NCBI RefSeq assembly: GCF_038096165.1
Contig: NZ_CP151076.1
Span: 4,957,501-5,021,500, forward strand
DNA: 64,000 bases
Direction: 5' to 3'
Source: Pseudomonas sp. G.S.17
Lineage (GTDB): Bacteria; Pseudomonadota; Gammaproteobacteria; Pseudomonadales; Pseudomonadaceae
In this document: positions 53,407-63,822 of the stretch, in pieces
Numbering within the stretch: the stretch's first letter is position 1
Layout of the letters: each line of letters opens with the position of its first letter
Position numbers and translations under genes: made by a program
The notes under the pieces: model-generated
Database searches by the model: none
Told to the model about the DNA's origin: nothing
What the model saw: the letters and a program-made list of their open reading frames with translations, nothing else

Positions 53407-54567
53407 ATGCAATTCAAGCCAGCTGTTACCGTTCTGGTCACTGCCGTCGCCCTGGCCACCCTGCTCGGCGGTTGCAGTAAAAAAGAAGAGGCGGCCCCTG
53501 CTCCGCCGCCACCTCAGGTTGGTGTGGTCACTCTGAAAACCCAGCCGTACACGCTGACCTCTGAGTTGCCTGGCAGAACCACGGCGTTCCGCATCGCGGA
53601 AGTTCGCCCGCAGGTCAACGGCATCATTCTCAAGCGCATGTTCACTGAAGGGTCCGAGGTCAAGGTCGGTCAGCAGCTCTATCAGATTGATCCGGCCCTT
53701 TACGAAGCCACTGCCAACAGCGCCAAGGCCGCCTTGCAATCAGCCAAGTCGTTGGCCGATCGCTACAAGCAACTGGTCAGCGAACAAGCCGTCAGCCGTC
53801 AGGAATACGACACGGCCCTGGCCGACAGCCTGACTGCGCAAGCCACGTATCAAACCGCTCAGATCAACCTGCGCTACACCAAAGTGCTGTCGCCGATTTC
53901 CGGCCGTATCGGTCGTTCGTCGGTCACTGAAGGCGCGCTGGTCAGCAGCGCTCAGGCCGATGCCATGGCGACGATTCAGCAACTCGACCCGATCTACGTC
54001 GATGTGGTGCAGTCTTCGGTGGACATGCTCAAGCTGCGCGCCGAACTCGACAGCGGCAAGTTGCAGAAAGCTGGCGAGAACGCGGCCAAGGTCAATCTGA
54101 CCCTGGAAGACAACAGCAAGTACGCCCTTGAAGGCAAACTGGAATTCTCTGAAGTCTCCGTGGATCAAACCACCGGCTCGGTGACCCTGCGCGCCGTGTT
54201 CCCTAACCCGGACCACCGTTTGCTGCCGGGCATGTTTGTGCACGCTCGCTTGCAAACCGGCGTCAACGCCACCGCGATCCTGGCGCCACAACAAGGCGTA
54301 ACGCGTGACCTGAAAGGCACGCCGACCGCTTTGATCGTCAACAAGGACAACAAGGTCGAATTGCGCACCTTGGTGGCTAATCGCACCGTGGGTAGCGACT
54401 GGTTGATCGAAAGTGGCCTGCAAGCCGGAGACCGGATCATCACTGAAGGTCTGCAGTACGTTAAGCCGGGCGCAGAAGTGAAGGTCGCGGAAGCCACCAA
54501 CGTCAAGTCGGCAAACCCGGCACCTGCCCCGGCAACTGAAAAAGCCGCAGGCAGTAAAGGGGAGTAA
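53407..54567 (+). CDS. ttgA: RND efflux pump periplasmic adaptor TtgA
   Basis: 386 residues from ATG 53407 with GAGGA at about 5 bases. Lipoprotein signal ending 'LLGGCSKKE' (lipidated Cys near 24), then the membrane-fusion protein domains: barrel-sandwich ('RPQVNGIILKRMFTEGSEVKVGQQLYQIDP'), alpha-hairpin (about 95-165), beta-barrel and membrane-proximal domain ('ILAPQQGVTRDLKGTPTALIVN'). It links TtgB to TtgC in the periplasm. First gene of ttgABC. Confidence 0.96.
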   Translation: MQFKPAVTVLVTAVALATLLGGCSKKEEAAPAPPPPQVGVVTLKTQPYTLTSELPGRTTAFRIAEVRPQVNGIILKRMFTEGSEVKVGQQLYQIDPALYEATANSAKAALQSAKSLADRYKQLVSEQAVSRQEYDTALADSLTAQATYQTAQINLRYTKVLSPISGRIGRSSVTEGALVSSAQADAMATIQQLDPIYVDVVQSSVDMLKLRAELDSGKLQKAGENAAKVNLTLEDNSKYALEGKLEFSEVSVDQTTGSVTLRAVFPNPDHRLLPGMFVHARLQTGVNATAILAPQQGVTRDLKGTPTALIVNKDNKVELRTLVANRTVGSDWLIESGLQAGDRIITEGLQYVKPGAEVKVAEATNVKSANPAPAPATEKAAGSKGE

Positions 54568-54570
54568 TTC

Positions 54571-57500
54571 ATGTCGAAATTTTTTATCGACCGCCCGATT
54601 TTCGCGTGGGTAATTGCCCTCGTGATTATGCTGGTCGGGGCTTTATCGATCCTCAAGTTGCCGATCAACCAGTACCCGAGCATTGCGCCACCGGCCATTG
54701 CGATTCAGGTGACTTACCCGGGCGCTTCTGCACAGACCGTGCAGGACACCGTGGTTCAGGTGATCGAGCAGCAGCTCAACGGTATCGACAACCTGCGTTA
54801 TGTTGGCTCGGAAAGTAACTCCGACGGCAGCATGACCATCACTGCAACCTTCAACCAGGGCACCAACCCGGATACGGCGCAGGTTCAGGTCCAGAACAAA
54901 CTGAACCTGGCGACGCCACTCTTGCCGCAGGAAGTTCAGCAGCAGGGCATCCGGGTAACCAAGGCAGTGAAAAACTTCCTGATGGTTATCGGTCTGGTGT
55001 CTGAAGACGGCAGCATGGGCAAGGAAGACTTGGCCAACTACATCGTCTCGAACATGCAGGACCCGATCTCCCGTACCTCCGGTGTGGGCGACTTCCAGGT
55101 GTTCGGTGCCCAGTACGCCATGCGTATCTGGCTCGATCCGGCCAAGCTGAACAACTTCCAGCTGACGCCAGTGGACGTAAAAACCGCCGTTGCCGCGCAG
55201 AACGTGCAGGTATCTTCCGGCCAACTGGGCGGTTTGCCAGCAATGCCGGGCCAGCAGCTCAACGCAACCATCATCGGCAAGACGCGGCTGCAGACCGCCG
55301 AGCAGTTCGGCAACATCTTCCTGAAAGTGAATCAGGATGGCTCGCAGGTTCGTTTGCGTGATGTCGCCCGTGTTGGTCTGGGTGGCGAAAACTACAGTAT
55401 CGACGCGCAGTTCAACGGCAAGGCCGCTTCCGGTCTGGCAATCAAGCTGGCGACCGGTGCCAACGCACTGGACACCGCCAAGGCGATTCGCGCCACAGTT
55501 GCCAAGCTTGAACCGTTTTTTCCGCCGGGCATGAAAGTCGTTTATCCGTATGACACCACGCCAGTGGTCAGTGAATCGATTTCCGGCGTGGTTCACACGC
55601 TGGGCGAAGCGATTGTGCTGGTGTTCCTGGTGATGTACCTGTTCCTGCAAAACTTCCGCGCCACGATCATCACCACGATGACCGTGCCAGTAGTATTGCT
55701 GGGTACGTTCGGCATCCTCGCGGCCTTCGGCTTTACCATCAACACCTTGACCATGTTCGGCATGATCCTGGCCATCGGCTTGCTGGTGGACGATGCGATT
55801 GTGGTGGTGGAGAACGTCGAGCGGGTGATGGCAGAGGAGAAACTTTCGCCTCGAGATGCCACCATCAAGTCCATGGAGCAGATCCAGGGCGCGCTGATCG
55901 GTATCGCTTTGGTGCTGTCGGCGGTTCTGTTGCCAATGGCGTTCTTCGGCGGTTCCACCGGTGTGATCTACAAGCAGTTCTCGATCACGATTGTTTCGGC
56001 CATGGCCCTCTCGGTCGTGGTTGCCTTGATCTTCACCCCGGCCTTGTGCGCCACCATGCTCAAGCCCATCGACCATGAGAAACACGGTCAGCCAAAACGC
56101 GGTTTCTTCGGCTGGTTCAACCGGACCTTCGACCGCAGCGTGCAAAGCTACGAGCGTGGCGTGGGCAATATGCTCAAGCACCGCATTCCGGCGTTCCTGG
56201 TCTACATCCTGATTTTTGCCGGCATGATCTGGATGTTTACCCGCATTCCAGCGGCATTCCTGCCGGAAGAAGACCAAGGCGTGATCTTTGCTCAGGTGCA
56301 GACGCCTGCGGGTTCCTCGTCCGAGCGTACGCAGGGCGTGATCGACAACATGCGCAAGTACTTGCTTGAAGAAGAAAGCGGCGCCGTTGCCTCGGTATTC
56401 ACCGTAAACGGCTTCAACTTCGCGGGTCGCGGTCAAAGTTCGGGTCTGGCCTTCATCATGCTCAAGCCATGGGGCGATCGTTCCGCAGAAAACAGCGTGT
56501 TTGCGCTGGCCAAGCGGGCGCAGGCGCACTTCTTCGGCTTCCGCGATGCAATGGTGTTCGCCGTGGTTCCTCCAGCGGTTCTGGAGCTGGGTAACGCCAC
56601 GGGCTTCGACGTCTTCCTGCAGGATCAGGGCGGTGTCGGCCATGCCAAGTTGATGGAAGCTCGCAACCAGTTCCTCGGCATGGCGGCGCAAAGCAAGATT
56701 CTGGCGGGCGTACGTCCCAACGGTTTGAATGACGAGCCGCAGTATCAGCTGACCATCGACGACGAACGCGCCAGTGCCTTGGGCGTGACGTTGTCGGACA
56801 TCAACACCACGCTGTCCATCGCGCTGGGCGGTAACTACGTCAACGACTTCATCGACCGTGGTCGAGTCAAGAAGGTGTATGTGCAGGGTGAAGCAAGTGC
56901 CCGCATGAGTCCCGAAGACCTGAAGAAATGGTACGTGCGTAACGCCAAGGGTGAAATGGTGCCGTTCGCATCGTTCGCTTCCGGTACCTGGGTCTACGGT
57001 TCACCCAAACTGTCGCGTTATAACGGTGTGACCGCAGAGGAAGTGCTGGGTACTCCGGCGCCGGGTTATAGCTCGGGTGAAGCGATGGCTGAAGTCGAAG
57101 CCCTGGCGAAGAAACTGCCTCCGGGTATCGGTTATTCGTGGACTGGCCTGTCATACGAAGAACGTCTGTCCGGCTCGCAAGCGCCTGCGTTGTATGCGCT
57201 GTCGCTGCTGGTGGTGTTCCTCTGTCTGGCGGCCTTGTATGAAAGCTGGTCGATTCCGATCGCCGTGTTGCTGGTGGTTCCGCTCGGGGTTATCGGTGCG
57301 TTGATGGCAACCAGCCTGCGTGGTTTGTCCAACGACGTGTTCTTCCAGGTGGGCCTGTTGGTGACGGTAGGTTTGGCGGCGAAGAACGCGATCCTCATCG
57401 TGGAATTCGCCAAGGAACTGCATGAACAGGGCAAGAGCCTTGTGGATGCAGCCATTGAAGCCTGCCGGATGCGTCTGCGACCGATTGTGATGACGTCCAT

Positions 57501-57705
57501 GGCGTTCATCCTCGGCGTTGTGCCGCTGGCGATTTCCACCGGCGCAGGTTCGGGCAGTCAACATTCGATCGGTACCGGCGTAATCGGCGGTATGATCACG
57601 GCCGTTGTCCTGGCGATCTTCTGGGTACCATTGTTCTTCGTCTCGGTATCCTCGTTGTTCAAGGGCAAACAGAAAGAAACTTCACATGACGAGGCTGGCC
57701 AATGA
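54571..57705 (+). CDS. ttgB: RND multidrug/solvent efflux transporter TtgB
   Basis: 1,044 residues of the HAE1 RND family, starting [20 protein letters not shown] 3 bases after the ttgA stop. Twelve membrane segments and two large periplasmic loops. The proton-relay aspartates are in '[18 protein letters not shown]' (TM4) and the matching lysine lies in TM10 ('[13 protein letters not shown]'). Homologue of MexB/AcrB, expelling antibiotics, toluene-like solvents and flavonoids. Confidence 0.97.
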   Translation: MSKFFIDRPIFAWVIALVIMLVGALSILKLPINQYPSIAPPAIAIQVTYPGASAQTVQDTVVQVIEQQLNGIDNLRYVGSESNSDGSMTITATFNQGTNPDTAQVQVQNKLNLATPLLPQEVQQQGIRVTKAVKNFLMVIGLVSEDGSMGKEDLANYIVSNMQDPISRTSGVGDFQVFGAQYAMRIWLDPAKLNNFQLTPVDVKTAVAAQNVQVSSGQLGGLPAMPGQQLNATIIGKTRLQTAEQFGNIFLKVNQDGSQVRLRDVARVGLGGENYSIDAQFNGKAASGLAIKLATGANALDTAKAIRATVAKLEPFFPPGMKVVYPYDTTPVVSESISGVVHTLGEAIVLVFLVMYLFLQNFRATIITTMTVPVVLLGTFGILAAFGFTINTLTMFGMILAIGLLVDDAIVVVENVERVMAEEKLSPRDATIKSMEQIQGALIGIALVLSAVLLPMAFFGGSTGVIYKQFSITIVSAMALSVVVALIFTPALCATMLKPIDHEKHGQPKRGFFGWFNRTFDRSVQSYERGVGNMLKHRIPAFLVYILIFAGMIWMFTRIPAAFLPEEDQGVIFAQVQTPAGSSSERTQGVIDNMRKYLLEEESGAVASVFTVNGFNFAGRGQSSGLAFIMLKPWGDRSAENSVFALAKRAQAHFFGFRDAMVFAVVPPAVLELGNATGFDVFLQDQGGVGHAKLMEARNQFLGMAAQSKILAGVRPNGLNDEPQYQLTIDDERASALGVTLSDINTTLSIALGGNYVNDFIDRGRVKKVYVQGEASARMSPEDLKKWYVRNAKGEMVPFASFASGTWVYGSPKLSRYNGVTAEEVLGTPAPGYSSGEAMAEVEALAKKLPPGIGYSWTGLSYEERLSGSQAPALYALSLLVVFLCLAALYESWSIPIAVLLVVPLGVIGALMATSLRGLSNDVFFQVGLLVTVGLAAKNAILIVEFAKELHEQGKSLVDAAIEACRMRLRPIVMTSMAFILGVVPLAISTGAGSGSQHSIGTGVIGGMITAVVLAIFWVPLFFVSVSSLFKGKQKETSHDEAGQ

Positions 57706-59162
57706 GCAAGTCCCTGATCTCTCTGGCGGTTACCGCGTTCATTCTCGGCGGCTGCTCGTTGATCCCTGAGTACAATCAACCTGCAGCGCCGGTCGCGGCG
57801 CAGTATCCGCAAGGCCCGGCGTACTCGCCGGCCGACGCGGCCAACGTTGCGGCGGCGGAACAAGGCTGGCGTCAGTTTTTCCATGACCCGGCCCTGCAAC
57901 AGCTGATCCAGACGGCACTGGTCAACAACCGTGACCTGCGTGTTGCGGCGCTGAACATCGACGCCTACCGTGCGCAATACCGCATCCAGCGGGCCGATCT
58001 GTTCCCGGCGGTTTCCGCTACCGGCAGTGGCAGCCGTCAGCGGGTTCCGGCGAACCTGTCCACCAGCGGCGAATCGCGCATTACCAGCCAGTATTCGGCG
58101 ACACTGGGCGTCAGCGCCTACGAGCTGGACCTGTTCGGTCGCGTACGCAGCCTTAGCGAACAAGCGCTGGAGACTTACTTCTCCAGCGAAGAAGCGCGCC
58201 GCAGCACACAGATCAGCCTGGTGGCCAACGTTGCCAATGCTTATCTGACGTGGCAAGCCGACCAGGAACTGCTCAAGCTGACCCAGAACACCCTCAAGGC
58301 GTTCGAAGAAAGCTATCGCCTGACTTCGCGCAGCAATGAAGTCGGCGTGTCGTCGGCACTGGACCTGAGCCAGTCGCGGACCTCGGTGGAAAGTGCGCGG
58401 GTTTCCCTGGCGCGCTACCAGCGTCAGGTTGCCCAGGACCTCAACAGCTTGACGCTGTTGCTCGGTTCCGGTCTGCCGAACAACCTGCCACACGCTCAGC
58501 CTCTGAGCGCGGACCTGCTGAGTCTGGTACCAGCCGGCATGCCTTCGGAGCTGTTGCAGCGTCGTCCCGACATTCTGCAGGCCGAGCATGAGCTCAAGGC
58601 TGCCAACGCTAATATCGGCGCGGCACGTGCGGCGTTCTTCCCGAGCATCAGCCTGACGGCCAATGCCGGCACGATCAGCCCGGACTTGTCCGGCCTGTTC
58701 AACGGCGGTTCGGGTACCTGGTTGTTCCAGCCGAGCATCAACATCCCGATCTTCAACGCCGGTAGCCTGCGCGCCAGCCTGGATTACTCGAAAATCCAGA
58801 AAGAAATCAGCGTCGCCAACTACGAGAAGGCGATTCAGACGGCGTTCCAGGAAGTCTCCGACGGTCTCACCGCACGTAAAACCTTCAACGAGCAGTTGCA
58901 GGCGCAAAGTGATTTCGTTGCCGCCAACCAGGACTACTACCGTCTGGCCGAGCGTCGTTATCGCATCGGTATCGACAGCAACCTGACCTTCCTCGACGCC
59001 CAACGCTCGTTGTTCAGCGCGCAGCAGTCGTTGATCACCGACCGTTTGTCCCAACTCACCAGCGAGGTCAATCTGTACAAGGCCTTGGGCGGTGGCTGGT
59101 ACGAGCAGACCGGACAGGCCAAGCCAATCTCGCAAGAGAAGCCGAGCGTTCAGTTGTTCTGA
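57702..59162 (+). CDS. ttgC: RND efflux outer-membrane channel TtgC (OprM family)
   Basis: 486 residues. Lipoprotein signal '[13 protein letters not shown]' with lipidated Cys near 18. Two OEP repeats with '[20 protein letters not shown]' and '[20 protein letters not shown]', the TolC-type alpha-barrel. It overlaps ttgB by 4 bases (ATGA). It forms the outer-membrane exit duct of the pump. The operon ends at the terminator 59175-59208. Confidence 0.96.
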   Translation: MSKSLISLAVTAFILGGCSLIPEYNQPAAPVAAQYPQGPAYSPADAANVAAAEQGWRQFFHDPALQQLIQTALVNNRDLRVAALNIDAYRAQYRIQRADLFPAVSATGSGSRQRVPANLSTSGESRITSQYSATLGVSAYELDLFGRVRSLSEQALETYFSSEEARRSTQISLVANVANAYLTWQADQELLKLTQNTLKAFEESYRLTSRSNEVGVSSALDLSQSRTSVESARVSLARYQRQVAQDLNSLTLLLGSGLPNNLPHAQPLSADLLSLVPAGMPSELLQRRPDILQAEHELKAANANIGAARAAFFPSISLTANAGTISPDLSGLFNGGSGTWLFQPSINIPIFNAGSLRASLDYSKIQKEISVANYEKAIQTAFQEVSDGLTARKTFNEQLQAQSDFVAANQDYYRLAERRYRIGIDSNLTFLDAQRSLFSAQQSLITDRLSQLTSEVNLYKALGGGWYEQTGQAKPISQEKPSVQLF

Positions 59163-59174
59163 TCGCCGCGCCGT

Positions 59175-59208
59175 AAAAAAACCCACCAATTCAGGTGGGT
59201 TTTTTTTG
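59175..59208. terminator. Bidirectional intrinsic terminator between ttgC and pcaT
   Basis: AAAAAACCCACC aattca GGTGGGTTTTTTTT: a 6-bp GC stem extended by A/T pairs with T-runs on both strands. It serves convergent ttgC and the MFS gene. Confidence 0.94.
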
Positions 59209-59245
59209 ATCTTTAAAAGTACGCCTCAAGCAGCCACGCGACTCA

Positions 59246-60535
59246 TCAATGATCTTCGTGCAGATACGCCGGCTGTTTCGGCAGACGCAGGCTGAACAGG
59301 AACGCGATGGCCATCATCACCGTTACGTACCAGTAGAAGTTGCTCTCCATGCCCATGTTCTTCAGGTTCAAAGCCACGTACTCGGCGGATCCGCCGAACA
59401 CTGCGTTGGCCACCGCATAGGCCAGACCAACACCCAAAGCGCGTACCTGTGGCGGGAACATCTCGGCTTTGACCAGGCCGCTGATCGAGGTATAGAAGCT
59501 GACAATCGCCAGCGCCAGGGTGATCAGGACAAACGCCATGAACGGGTTGGTGGTGGTTTTCAGGGTCATCAGAATCGGCACGGTGCACAGCGTGCCCAGC
59601 GCGCCGAACCACAGCATCGAATTACGACGACCAATCTTGTCCGCCAGCATGCCGAACAACGGTTGCATGCACATATAAAGGAACAGCGCGCCGGTCATGA
59701 TGTAACTGGCGGTCTTGGGATGCATGCCGCCGGTGTTCACCAGGTATTTCTGCATGTAGGTGGTGAAGGTGTAGAAAATCAGCGAGCCGCCAGCGGTGTA
59801 ACCCAACACCGTAATAAAGGCTGCCTTGTGATCGCGGAACAACGCGCTGATGCTGCCAGCGTCTTTATCCTTGCGGCTTTCAGCGGTGGTGGTTTCTTCC
59901 AGGCTGCGACGCAGAAACAGTGAAATCACCGCTGCTATGGCGCCGATGACAAACGGAATCCGCCAGCCGTAGTCGCGCAATTCTTCAGTGCTGAGGAACT
60001 GCTGCATGATTACCACCGTCAGCACCGCCAGCAACTGGCCGCCGATCAGGGTCACGTACTGGAACGAGGCGAAAAAACCGCGCTGCCCGCTCAAGGCCAC
60101 TTCGCTCATGTAGGTCGCGGTCGTGCCGTATTCGCCGCCGACCGACAAGCCCTGAATCAGCCGCGCCAGCAACAGCAGCGCCGGTGCCCAGGCGCCAATC
60201 GACGCATAAGTCGGCAGGCAGGCGATGATCAGCGAGCCGCCGCACATCATCAGCACCGCAATCATCATCGAGTTCTTGCGGCCATGCTTGTCCGCCACTC
60301 GGCCAAATAGCCAGCCACCGACAGGCCGCATCAAAAACCCGGCGGCAAACACGCCAGCGGTATTGAGCAATTGCACGGTTGGATCGTCTGACGGAAAAAA
60401 AGCTGGCGCAAAGTAGATTGCGCAGAAGGCATAGACATAAAAGTCGAACCATTCGACGAGGTTACCGGAAGAAGCACCGACAATCGCGAATATCCTCTTG
60501 CTGCGTTCTTCACCTGTGTAATGCGTCGTTGTCAT
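59246..60535 (-). CDS. pcaT: MFS transporter (MHS family), probable beta-ketoadipate/dicarboxylate permease
   Basis: 429 residues with about twelve membrane segments and MHS signatures '[25 protein letters not shown]', '[21 protein letters not shown]' and '[22 protein letters not shown]'. The position directly downstream of pcaIJF in the same orientation fits PcaT, the beta-ketoadipate permease of P. putida. Because a terminator and REP pair lie between pcaF and this gene, it probably has its own promoter. An alpha-ketoglutarate permease role is the main alternative; it is strikingly like the permease at 34616-35941. Confidence 0.8.
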   Translation of the reverse strand: MTTTHYTGEERSKRIFAIVGASSGNLVEWFDFYVYAFCAIYFAPAFFPSDDPTVQLLNTAGVFAAGFLMRPVGGWLFGRVADKHGRKNSMMIAVLMMCGGSLIIACLPTYASIGAWAPALLLLARLIQGLSVGGEYGTTATYMSEVALSGQRGFFASFQYVTLIGGQLLAVLTVVIMQQFLSTEELRDYGWRIPFVIGAIAAVISLFLRRSLEETTTAESRKDKDAGSISALFRDHKAAFITVLGYTAGGSLIFYTFTTYMQKYLVNTGGMHPKTASYIMTGALFLYMCMQPLFGMLADKIGRRNSMLWFGALGTLCTVPILMTLKTTTNPFMAFVLITLALAIVSFYTSISGLVKAEMFPPQVRALGVGLAYAVANAVFGGSAEYVALNLKNMGMESNFYWYVTVMMAIAFLFSLRLPKQPAYLHEDH

Positions 60536-60640
60536 TATTTTTCCCCATAAGTGTTAAACAGCATTTCAAGACATAACCTGTAACATTGTCACCGAAGCGC
60601 GCGCAACAATTTGAAAAGAATTAGCCGGCTGCCTGATTAC

Positions 60641-60744
60641 CTGTAGGACCGGATTTATCCGGGAGGGCCAGGCGTGTCGCCAAGTCTCTGTTTGGCACCA
60701 TTCGATGTCAGGCCTGACGCCCTCGCGAATGAATTCGCTCCTAC
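60641..60744. repeat. REP pair, GCGAATGAATTCGC class
   Basis: The right copy at 60721-60744 (CTCGCGAATGAATTCGCTCC core) pairs with a degraded left copy at 60641-60666 (TAGGACCGGATTTATCCGGG). The right copy matches the second REP piece within the carboxylase gene at 3932-3945. Confidence 0.8.
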
Positions 60745-60760
60745 GGTCGTAGTAAGCGCT

Positions 60761-60826
60761 GCACAAAAACAATCACCCAAGCCGTCGATTTGCCTTTTCG
60801 TGGAGGCAGTCGACGACTCGGGTGAG
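60761..60826 (-). terminator. Intrinsic terminator of the pcaIJF operon
   Basis: On the minus strand a long imperfect stem (CACCCGAGTCGTCGACTGCC pairing with GGCAAATCGACGGCTTGGGT) is followed by ATTGTTTTTGTG, 20-90 bases after the pcaF stop. Confidence 0.82.
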
Positions 60827-60846
60827 TGTGATTTACGGGTGTAGCG

Positions 60847-62046
60847 TTACCGCTCGATCGCCAGTGCAAGGCCCTGCCCTACTCCGACACACATGGTCGC
60901 CAAGGCTCGGCGGCCGCCGCTTTTTTCCAATTGATGCAAGGCTGTCAGCACCAGGCGCGCACCGCTCATGCCCAGCGGATGGCCCAGGGCAATGGCGCCG
61001 CCGTTAGGATTGACCTGCGGCGCATCGTCGGCCAGACCCAACTCGCGCAACACCGCCAAACCCTGGCTGGCGAAGGCTTCGTTGAGTTCGATCACATCGA
61101 AATCCGCCACTGCCAGACCCAGGCGCTCCACCAGTTTGCGTACTGCTGGCACCGGGCCGATACCCATGACGCGTGGCGCAACACCGGCGCTGGCCATGCC
61201 AAGAATCCGTGCGCGCGGGGTTAGCCCGTGTTTTTTGACCGCATCGGCGGAAGCCAGAATCAGCGCTGCGGCGCCATCGTTGACGCCTGAAGCGTTGCCA
61301 GCGGTGACGGTCTTGTCAGGACCATTGACCGGCTTGAGCTTGCTCAGGGTTTCCAGGCTGGTGTCAGCACGAGGATGTTCATCCTGCTCGACCACCGTTT
61401 CGCCCTTCTTGTGCGCCACGCGTACCGCAACGATTTCCTCTTTGAAAAAGCCCGCAGCCTGGGCAGCGGCAGTGCGCTGCTGGCTGCGCAGGGCGAAAGC
61501 GTCCTGATCGGCTCGAGAAATCTTGAAATCATCGGCGACGTTATCGCCGGTTTGTGGCATCGAATCGACACCGTACTGCGCCTTCATCAGCGGATTGACG
61601 AAGCGCCAGCCGATGGTGGTGTCTTCCAGCTTCATGTTGCGCGAATACGCCGCATCGGCCTTGCCCATGACAAAGGGCGCGCGGGACATGGATTCGACGC
61701 CGCCAGCAATCGCCAGCTCCATCTCGCCAGCCGCAATGGCGCGAAACGCCGTACCGATGGCATCCATCCCCGAAGCGCAGAGCCGGTTGAGGGTCACGCC
61801 GGGAATCGTCTCGGGCAAGCCCGCCAATAACGCCGCCATGCGCGCGACGTTGCGGTTGTCTTCGCCCGCCTGGTTGGCGCAGCCGAAGAACACTTCGTCG
61901 ACTTCGTTCCAGTTCACCGAAGGATTGCGCTCCATCAGCGCCTTGATCGGCACGGCGGCCAGATCGTCGGCGCGCACGCTGGCCAAGCCGCCGCCGAAGC
62001 GACCAATCGGGGTTCGAATCGCATCACAGATAAAGACATCACGCAT
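60847..62046 (-). CDS. pcaF: Beta-ketoadipyl-CoA thiolase
   Basis: 399 residues from ATG 62046, which overlaps the pcaJ stop (TGATG). Thiolase fold with the acyl-accepting Cys in '[11 protein letters not shown]', His in '[12 protein letters not shown]' and second Cys in 'MCVGVGQG'. It follows P. putida PcaF closely through '[19 protein letters not shown]' and '[29 protein letters not shown]'. It cleaves beta-ketoadipyl-CoA to succinyl-CoA and acetyl-CoA, the last step of the beta-ketoadipate pathway. Co-transcribed with pcaIJ. Confidence 0.96.
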   Translation of the reverse strand: MRDVFICDAIRTPIGRFGGGLASVRADDLAAVPIKALMERNPSVNWNEVDEVFFGCANQAGEDNRNVARMAALLAGLPETIPGVTLNRLCASGMDAIGTAFRAIAAGEMELAIAGGVESMSRAPFVMGKADAAYSRNMKLEDTTIGWRFVNPLMKAQYGVDSMPQTGDNVADDFKISRADQDAFALRSQQRTAAAQAAGFFKEEIVAVRVAHKKGETVVEQDEHPRADTSLETLSKLKPVNGPDKTVTAGNASGVNDGAAALILASADAVKKHGLTPRARILGMASAGVAPRVMGIGPVPAVRKLVERLGLAVADFDVIELNEAFASQGLAVLRELGLADDAPQVNPNGGAIALGHPLGMSGARLVLTALHQLEKSGGRRALATMCVGVGQGLALAIER

Positions 62047-62825
62047 CACGCTTCTCCCGGCGCCTGGCCGTGAGCGGCAGCGGTTCGCGCTTCCAGATCA
62101 CGCAGGGCAGTCAATTCAATATCAGTCGGGTCAGCGGAAAACTCGACCTTCTCGGCAAAGCGCACTTCCCAACCCGTGGCGGCAATCACCTGTTCGCGGG
62201 TCACGCCCGGATGCAGCGTGGTGACGACAAATTCGTTGGTGTCCGCTTCAGGTTCCATGATGCACAGATCGGTGATGATCCCCACCGGCCCGGCGCCCGG
62301 CAAGCCCAGCCGTTTGCGCGAGTCGCCGCCTTCGCCGTGGCCGACCGAGGTCATGAAGTCGAGCTTATTGACGAACGCCCGGGCCGACTGCTTGAGGATG
62401 ATCAACACCTGTTTGGCGGAACCGGCGATTTCCGGCGCGCCACCGGCACCCGGCAAACGCACTTTGGGATGGTGATAATCGCCGACGACCGTGGTGTTGA
62501 TATTGCCGAAACGGTCGACTTGCGCGGCGCCGAGGAAGCCGACGTCGACCCGGCCGCCTTGCAGCCAGTAGCGGAATATTTCGCTGGTGGAAACTACCGT
62601 GTCGGCGGTTTCGGCCAGCTCGCCATCGCCAATCGACAGTGGCAATACCGAAGGTTTGGCGCCAATCGGGCCGGATTCGTAAATCAGCACCACGTCCGGC
62701 GAGGACGTCAGGCGTGCCAGGTTGGCCGCCTTGGAAGGCAGGCCGATGCCGACGAAGCAGACCGCGCCGTTGCGCAAGCGACGTGCGGCGGCAATGGTCA
62801 TCATTTCATTGGTGGAGTAGTTCAT
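62046..62825 (-). CDS. pcaJ: 3-oxoadipate CoA-transferase subunit B
   Basis: 259 residues, CoA-transferase family I beta subunit. The catalytic Glu is in '[14 protein letters not shown]', near residue 50. '[36 protein letters not shown]' and '[29 protein letters not shown]' are family hallmarks. It starts within the pcaI stop (TAATG). With PcaI it transfers CoA from succinyl-CoA to beta-ketoadipate. Confidence 0.96.
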   Translation of the reverse strand: MNYSTNEMMTIAAARRLRNGAVCFVGIGLPSKAANLARLTSSPDVVLIYESGPIGAKPSVLPLSIGDGELAETADTVVSTSEIFRYWLQGGRVDVGFLGAAQVDRFGNINTTVVGDYHHPKVRLPGAGGAPEIAGSAKQVLIILKQSARAFVNKLDFMTSVGHGEGGDSRKRLGLPGAGPVGIITDLCIMEPEADTNEFVVTTLHPGVTREQVIAATGWEVRFAEKVEFSADPTDIELTALRDLEARTAAAHGQAPGEA

Positions 62826-63679
62826 TATTTTGCCTCCGGTGCGGCCAGCTTTTGCTGAAATTCGCTGAATTCAGCGGTGCCCAGGATGTATTCGTCGATC
62901 CAGGCCGTGAAGCTCGCGCGGTCGCGGGCAATCGCGTCCCAGGCCTGGTAGAAACGGTTGTCGCGCTCGTAGTAACCGTGGGCATAAGACGGATGTGCGC
63001 CGCCCGGCACCAGGCATACCGCGCTCAAGGCCCAGGTCGGCAGGACGCAGGCATTCATCGGTGCTTGCAAGTCATCGACGATTTCTTCGACGGTCACGAT
63101 GCAACGCTTGGCAGCCAATGCGGCTTCTTTCTGCACACCAAGAATGCCCCACAGCAGCACGTTGCCTTTGCGGTCGGCTTTCTGCGCGTGAATCACAGTT
63201 ACATCGGGACGCACAGCAGGCACCGCAGCGAGCACTTCGCCGGTGAATGGGCAGGTGACGGTCTTGATCAGCGGGTTGACCTTGGGCAGATCGGAGCCGG
63301 CGTAGGCGCGCAGCACGGCAAACGGCAACCCGGACGCACCGGCGACGTAAGCATTGGCCAGGTCGGCGTGGCTGTGTTCTTCGATCTCGAGCGAATGCGG
63401 CCACTGCTTTTCGACGGCATCACGCAGGCGGTGCAGCGAGCCAACACCAGGATTGCCGCCCCAGGAAAAGATCAGGCGCTTGGCGCAACCGGCGCCGATC
63501 AACTGGTCGTAGATCAGGTCCGGCGTCATGCGTACCAGGGTCAGGTCTTTTTTGCCCTGACGGATGATTTCGTGGCCAGCCGCGGTTGGGATCAGATGGG
63601 TGAAGCCTTCCAGCGCAACGGTGTCGCCATCGTTGACGAATTGCTTCACGGCGTCGCGTAGAGAAAGTATTTCAGCCAT
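62825..63679 (-). CDS. pcaI: 3-oxoadipate CoA-transferase subunit A
   Basis: 284 residues from ATG 63679 with GGAG 7 bases upstream; an in-frame start at 63721 has none. CoA-transferase alpha subunit: 'AVKQFVNDGDTVALEGFTHLIPTAAGHEIIRQ' and 'WGGNPGVGSLHRLRDAVEK'. First gene of pcaIJF. The 143 bases in front carry two PcaR-like boxes. Confidence 0.96.
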   Translation of the reverse strand: MAEILSLRDAVKQFVNDGDTVALEGFTHLIPTAAGHEIIRQGKKDLTLVRMTPDLIYDQLIGAGCAKRLIFSWGGNPGVGSLHRLRDAVEKQWPHSLEIEEHSHADLANAYVAGASGLPFAVLRAYAGSDLPKVNPLIKTVTCPFTGEVLAAVPAVRPDVTVIHAQKADRKGNVLLWGILGVQKEAALAAKRCIVTVEEIVDDLQAPMNACVLPTWALSAVCLVPGGAHPSYAHGYYERDNRFYQAWDAIARDRASFTAWIDEYILGTAEFSEFQQKLAAPEAK

Positions 63680-63773
63680 GAGGGTGCTCCCGAACTCAAA
63701 TCTTGTCATTGGACAGCGCAAGACTTCTGCGCTGGAATGGAAGTGAGGTTATGCCGGGCTACCCAGGCAAACA

Positions 63774-63807
63774 ATCCGATAATCGACTAAGTGTTCGTTA
63801 ATCGCAC
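63774..63807. promoter_or_regulatory. PcaR-type operator boxes upstream of pcaI
   Basis: GTTCGTTAATCGCAC at 63793-63807 differs by one base from the 15-bp PcaR box described for P. putida pcaIJ (GTTCGATAATCGCAC). A second, looser copy sharing CGATAATCG lies at 63777-63785, 19 bases away on the same helix face. PcaR with beta-ketoadipate would activate pcaIJF from here. Confidence 0.85.
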
Positions 63808-63822
63808 AAAATCAGATTCAGC

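Larger units (their letters stand above)
60536..60846. other. Intergenic region with REP pair and terminator, pcaF-pcaT
   Basis: 311 bases without a gene. They hold a diverged REP pair (60641-60744), the pcaF terminator (60761-60826) and presumably the promoter of the MFS gene. Confidence 0.7.

Noticed and set aside
54643..56691. 682-codon minus-strand open frame opposite ttgB
   Set aside because: His/Gln/Asp-rich translation with no domain; it results from the codon bias of ttgB.
57558..59189. 543-codon minus-strand open frame opposite ttgC
   Set aside because: Shadow of ttgC and of the end of ttgB; no ribosome-binding site or family resemblance.
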